A DNA stretch of 7,476 nucleotides from an uncultured Clostridia bacterium (lineage in GTDB: Bacteria > Bacillota > Clostridia > TANB77 > CAG-508). The position numbers were made by a program, and so were the translations under genes. This document shows, piece after piece, positions 4,537-7,476 of this stretch. Position 1 is the stretch's first letter. Each line of letters opens with the position of its first letter. Below the pieces are notes generated by a model. That model made no database searches. It was not told where the DNA came from and worked only from the letters and a program-made list of their open reading frames with translations. The DNA lies in NCBI GenBank assembly GCA_947624405.1, contig CANQKB010000101.1, positions 1 to 7,476 on the forward strand, read 5' to 3'.

Positions 4537-7476
4537 TTAAGATTGAACAAAATCAAGTATATATCTTACATATGGAATATTATCCTTACGTAATTCTGCA
4601 ATTGCGCCGTCAACAGTTGAAGAATTTGCAGTAGAAGGTTTCTTTGTAGCTATTACAACTTCTTTAGTAATTTTTGTACCAGAAGTCATTCCAGCAACTA
4701 ATGAAGTATCTTGTTCATGAGTTGCAGAAGCAGTATTAAAGTTAAATATTACAGTGTTATTTTTGCTGTAATCTGATTTTTCGTCATTGTAACTTTCACT
4801 CCAAGCACACGTTCTTCCACTAAATGTATATAACTTACCACCTTTTTTAACACCTAACATACTAGTATCTAGTACCATTGGAACTTTGATATAATTTGTA
4901 TCTATCTTATTATTAGCCATTGCTTTTAAATCACAAGTAATCTTTATATAAACTGTATCATCATAAACTTCTGGTGCTGATATTGTTCCTTGAGCAATTA
5001 TATCCATATTATCCAATAATATCTTACCATCTTGTTGTGTTGCACTAACACCCTTACTTAAAAGATCTTCAGCTAGTTGCTCTTGTTTGTCAGCAGGATA
5101 ATCCTTGCTTGTTCCAAATACTGTTACTTTTTCAACATTTTCTATTTCTGGCATTTTATTTGTATCTATAAATTTTACAAATATACTATTCTTTTCAGCA
5201 GGATCACTTGTTGTTAATTTTATTTCTAATGTATTGCATCCAGTTTCACCATCTACTTGTGTATAGTCAGCTAAAGCTGGACTATCTAAGTTAATCCAAA
5301 CTGGAACCATATCCCAATCTACTGTTTCTGTATCACGCCCACTACTAAATGTAGGCTTAACTAGTAAGTTTGCTGCATTTGCTGGATCAACATATAGAGC
5401 ACCATCAATATTTGCTCCTTTTAGTTCTGAGTTATCCCTTAATCCAAAATGAACTATAGTCCACTTTCCTGTTACACCATTAACAGTTATATCTTTGAAA
5501 TTTGCAGATGTATATGTCAATGTATTAATCTTGCTAGTTGCATCATAATTACTTGTAATAGTTGTAGCTGCACTTAAGTTGTCTTGTAAAGTTGATTTTG
5601 TTCCATTACTATGAACAGGTTCTACTACAGTTTTACCTGTCAAACTTAATTTACTCGTATCATCTTGAGTTGTTAATTGAGTAGCAAATATCTGTGTATT
5701 TGTATTATTATATAACTCAAGTCTTGATTTATCTGTTTGAGTTATTGTTATAATTAGTTTTTCAGTTGAGATATTTCCATATCTATTAGCTATTGTTATA
5801 GTTTTTGTATTAGTAGTATCATCTGCTTTCATCCATACTCTTATTCCGTTTTCTCCAACTTTGTCTTCTTCAGGTATTTCTATTGGCTCATTATTGCTGT
5901 CTACATATACTAATGAAGATACAGGTACATTAGTTTTTACAACTACTGAATACCAAAGTCCTTTTTCTTCTTTACCATCTACAGTTCTTGATTTTTCTTC
6001 CATTGCATATTTGTATGTGTCAACTGAAATATTTTCATCATCTACTTTTTTAGCGTTCTTTGTTCCTTTTGCATTTTCATCATCTCCAGCAACTCCTTCA
6101 ACTACTTTAGGTGCTGTCATATCAACTACACTTATTGATAGTGTTAGCTCTTCTGTAGCTGCTGTATCCTTATGTAGGTATTTTAATGTTACCTTTTCAT
6201 CTTTTACTTCTTCATCTGCATTTACCCATAAGATAACCCACTTCGAACCTGCAATAACGTTTGCACTATTTTTCTCTGTTGCTAAAACTACTTTTGAACT
6301 TCCTGTCATTGTTACTGCTCCATTTATTTCTGTTCCATTTGCAGTATCATCAGCTAATTTTACATAAACGGGAACCCATTTATGACATTTTGAACTTGTT
6401 GCAAGAGTTTCAGCTTTAGCTTCTAATTTTTTATCATCATTTTCTTCTAAAACTGATCTTGGTATGTCATTTATTTTAGCTCCTACTGTTATTTTGGTGT
6501 GCGTTGCATCATCTATTGTAGGATTATAGCAAGTACTTGTTCCATCTGTACTATTGCATAATCCACTTGGATATTTAGTACTTCGATCTTGTGGAATATT
6601 TACATCACGAGCCCAAATTGCAGATGTTGTCTTAAATGTTACTGTATGAGCTGTTGCTTGTTCAACTTGCTTATCTAAGCCTTTTGAATTTCTAAATACC
6701 AATGGTATATTTGTTTCAGCTGCATTTAGATATACATAAACTTCATCATTGTTATCTGTTGTTATTGGAACTGTTTTGTATATTTCTCCTGTTTCTTTGT
6801 TTACTGCAGTTAAATCTTTATTATCGTATCCTTCAATTTTGAATTTAGCGACATATAATTTTCCTGAAAATTCTTTGTTATCTGCATCTGTATATTTGAA
6901 TTCTGTCATTAAGTTAACATTTCCTTCATTTGTTAATCCGTCTTCTCCTGCTAATGTTGTTGTTATTTTTTGAGTATTTGCTTTTAAATCTGCAGAATCA
7001 ATTTTATATATTTCTTCTTCTGTTAATGTTTCTGAAACTACTTTTTCAGGCATTGTTATATCAATTACATGAACTGTAACTTTTTGTGAATTGCTTCCAT
7101 GTTTTACAACAAACGTTGTGTCTTTTTCACCTGCAACTTTTTCTGGTGCATCAACTAAAACTGATATTCCTTTTACATTATTGTCGAATGTCATATCTAT
7201 TGTCTCAACACCTTCAAATGTATATCCAGTGAAATCACCTGTTAAATCAAGATTAATCATTCCAGATTTTCCTGTTATTTGCTTTGTTGCATTACCTTTT
7301 ATTACATATAAAGTGAATTCTGTATTAGATTGTTTTTCTAATTTTTGAACTGCATCATCATCTAAAGAATAATTTGCTTTTTCGTATGGAGTTAGTAGTA
7401 TTGTTTCATTATCATCAACAGGCATTTTAGCTGAATCAACATAAGTATCAGGTATTGCTACTGCTTCATCATTTAA
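4537..7476 (-). CDS. Surface-type tandem beta-sandwich protein, C-terminal cassette B (5' partial)
   Basis: Partial coding region of 979 codons on the minus strand, open through the right edge and ending in TAA at 4539-4537. The ATG at 7425-7423 is inside the repeat and has no ribosome site. Domain order matches cassette A: a first domain ending VHVIDITMP, then EGYDNKDLTAVNKETG with VYVYLNAAE (about 6716-6745), then VILWVNADEE (about 6207-6237), then WYSVVVKTNVPVSSLVYVD with IRVWMKADD (5821-5955). Next come a KWTIVHFGLRDNS region and a C-terminal domain ending NIPYVRYILDFVQS. Unlike cassette A it has six Cys, including a CNSTDGTSTC pair near 6520-6553. There is no membrane helix or sortase motif. 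Role inferred as for cassette A: an alternative extracellular region of the same or a paralogous protein. Shared 3' untranslated sequence and its own terminator follow. The family is not recognised. Confidence 0.8.
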   Translation of the reverse strand, partial: LNDEAVAIPDTYVDSAKMPVDDNETILLTPYEKANYSLDDDAVQKLEKQSNTEFTLYVIKGNATKQITGKSGMINLDLTGDFTGYTFEGVETIDMTFDNNVKGISVLVDAPEKVAGEKDTTFVVKHGSNSQKVTVHVIDITMPEKVVSETLTEEEIYKIDSADLKANTQKITTTLAGEDGLTNEGNVNLMTEFKYTDADNKEFSGKLYVAKFKIEGYDNKDLTAVNKETGEIYKTVPITTDNNDEVYVYLNAAETNIPLVFRNSKGLDKQVEQATAHTVTFKTTSAIWARDVNIPQDRSTKYPSGLCNSTDGTSTCYNPTIDDATHTKITVGAKINDIPRSVLEENDDKKLEAKAETLATSSKCHKWVPVYVKLADDTANGTEINGAVTMTGSSKVVLATEKNSANVIAGSKWVILWVNADEEVKDEKVTLKYLHKDTAATEELTLSISVVDMTAPKVVEGVAGDDENAKGTKNAKKVDDENISVDTYKYAMEEKSRTVDGKEEKGLWYSVVVKTNVPVSSLVYVDSNNEPIEIPEEDKVGENGIRVWMKADDTTNTKTITIANRYGNISTEKLIITITQTDKSRLELYNNTNTQIFATQLTTQDDTSKLSLTGKTVVEPVHSNGTKSTLQDNLSAATTITSNYDATSKINTLTYTSANFKDITVNGVTGKWTIVHFGLRDNSELKGANIDGALYVDPANAANLLVKPTFSSGRDTETVDWDMVPVWINLDSPALADYTQVDGETGCNTLEIKLTTSDPAEKNSIFVKFIDTNKMPEIENVEKVTVFGTSKDYPADKQEQLAEDLLSKGVSATQQDGKILLDNMDIIAQGTISAPEVYDDTVYIKITCDLKAMANNKIDTNYIKVPMVLDTSMLGVKKGGKLYTFSGRTCAWSESYNDEKSDYSKNNTVIFNFNTASATHEQDTSLVAGMTSGTKITKEVVIATKKPSTANSSTVDGAIAELRKDNIPYVRYILDFVQS
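5821..5955 (-). repeat. Inverted paralogous block shared by the two cassettes (copy B)
   Basis: Counterpart of 1528-1662 on the minus strand, in the same frame and of the same length. Many of the differences are third-codon-position changes, which points to selection on the protein. A recent copying event would not leave that pattern. Confidence 0.85.
7400..7476 (-). repeat. Right arm of 77-base perfect inverted repeat
   Basis: This is the mirror of 1-77 on the minus strand, with the same reading frame and no mismatch. Perfect identity here contrasts with about 80% or less in the best conserved stretches deeper in the two coding regions. This suggests that the ends are kept identical by recombination or by recent origin. 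Confidence 0.97.

Larger units (their letters stand above)
1..7476. other. Putative invertible segment carrying two alternative C-terminal cassettes
   Basis: Seen: the segment is bounded by a perfect 77-base inverted repeat, both repeats are read in the same frame by inward-facing coding regions, and the two regions are almost equal in length (2952 and 2940 bases to the stop). Each has its own terminator, so the cassettes do not run into each other. Known: invertible loci that swap protein variants (phage tail fibres, R64 shufflon pilin tips, hsdS, Campylobacter fetus S-layer genes) place inverted repeats inside the coding frame next to a constant 5' part. Inferred: flipping 1-7476 would switch which cassette is fused to an external N-terminal region. 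No recombinase gene is inside. The alternative is a simple inverted duplication of two complete genes whose identical 5' parts extend beyond the window. Confidence 0.65.

Noticed and set aside
5861..6367. Plus-strand frame rich in Ser/Thr/Phe opposite cassette B, and similar frames at 1575-2051, 2157-2414, 6749-6973 and 7091-7348
   Set aside because: They are antisense shadows of the cassettes. Composition follows from the Thr/Asn/Lys codons of the real strand, and none has a ribosome site.
1..7476. tRNA, rRNA, CRISPR array or insertion sequence
   Set aside because: No cloverleaf, rRNA-like stretch, spaced short repeats or transposase was seen. The terminal inverted repeat is coding and much longer than typical IS ends.

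Overview
The window is AT-rich DNA with Arg mostly as AGA, Ile often as ATA, a GGAGG-type ribosome site and sigma-70/A-type promoters with extended -10 elements. This suggests a low-GC Bacillota or Mycoplasmatota-like bacterium; the species cannot be named from the sequence. Tryptophan is TGG and no reading frame needs recoding.

Layout: the two edges are a perfect inverted repeat (1-77 and 7400-7476). From each edge a long reading frame runs inward: 1-2952 on the plus strand and 7476-4537 on the minus strand. The two encode related but diverged, tandem-domain, probably extracellular beta-sandwich proteins (983 and 979 codons inside the window). Both are open through the window edge and neither has a start site here, so both are 3' cassettes that need an N-terminal part encoded outside. 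Each ends in a stop, a shared 29-base 3' untranslated segment (2953-2981 and 4503-4531, inverted) and its own hairpin terminator. Between them lies an independent unit, a strong promoter plus a 397-residue AAA_14/DUF4143-type ATPase (3147-4340). After that comes a short spacer with a good minus-strand promoter, a ribosome site and an 8-codon reading frame (4361-4387).

Interpretation: the arrangement is what an invertible protein-switching locus would look like. The 77-base repeats are in frame inside both reading frames, so recombination between them would exchange about 980 codons of C-terminal sequence joined to a fixed N-terminal region outside the window, and would carry the ATPase gene along. 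No site-specific recombinase is encoded in the window, so the enzyme would act from elsewhere, or RecA-dependent recombination would use the repeats. Inversion itself is inferred and not observed. The decisive evidence lies in the flanking sequence and in reads spanning both orientations.
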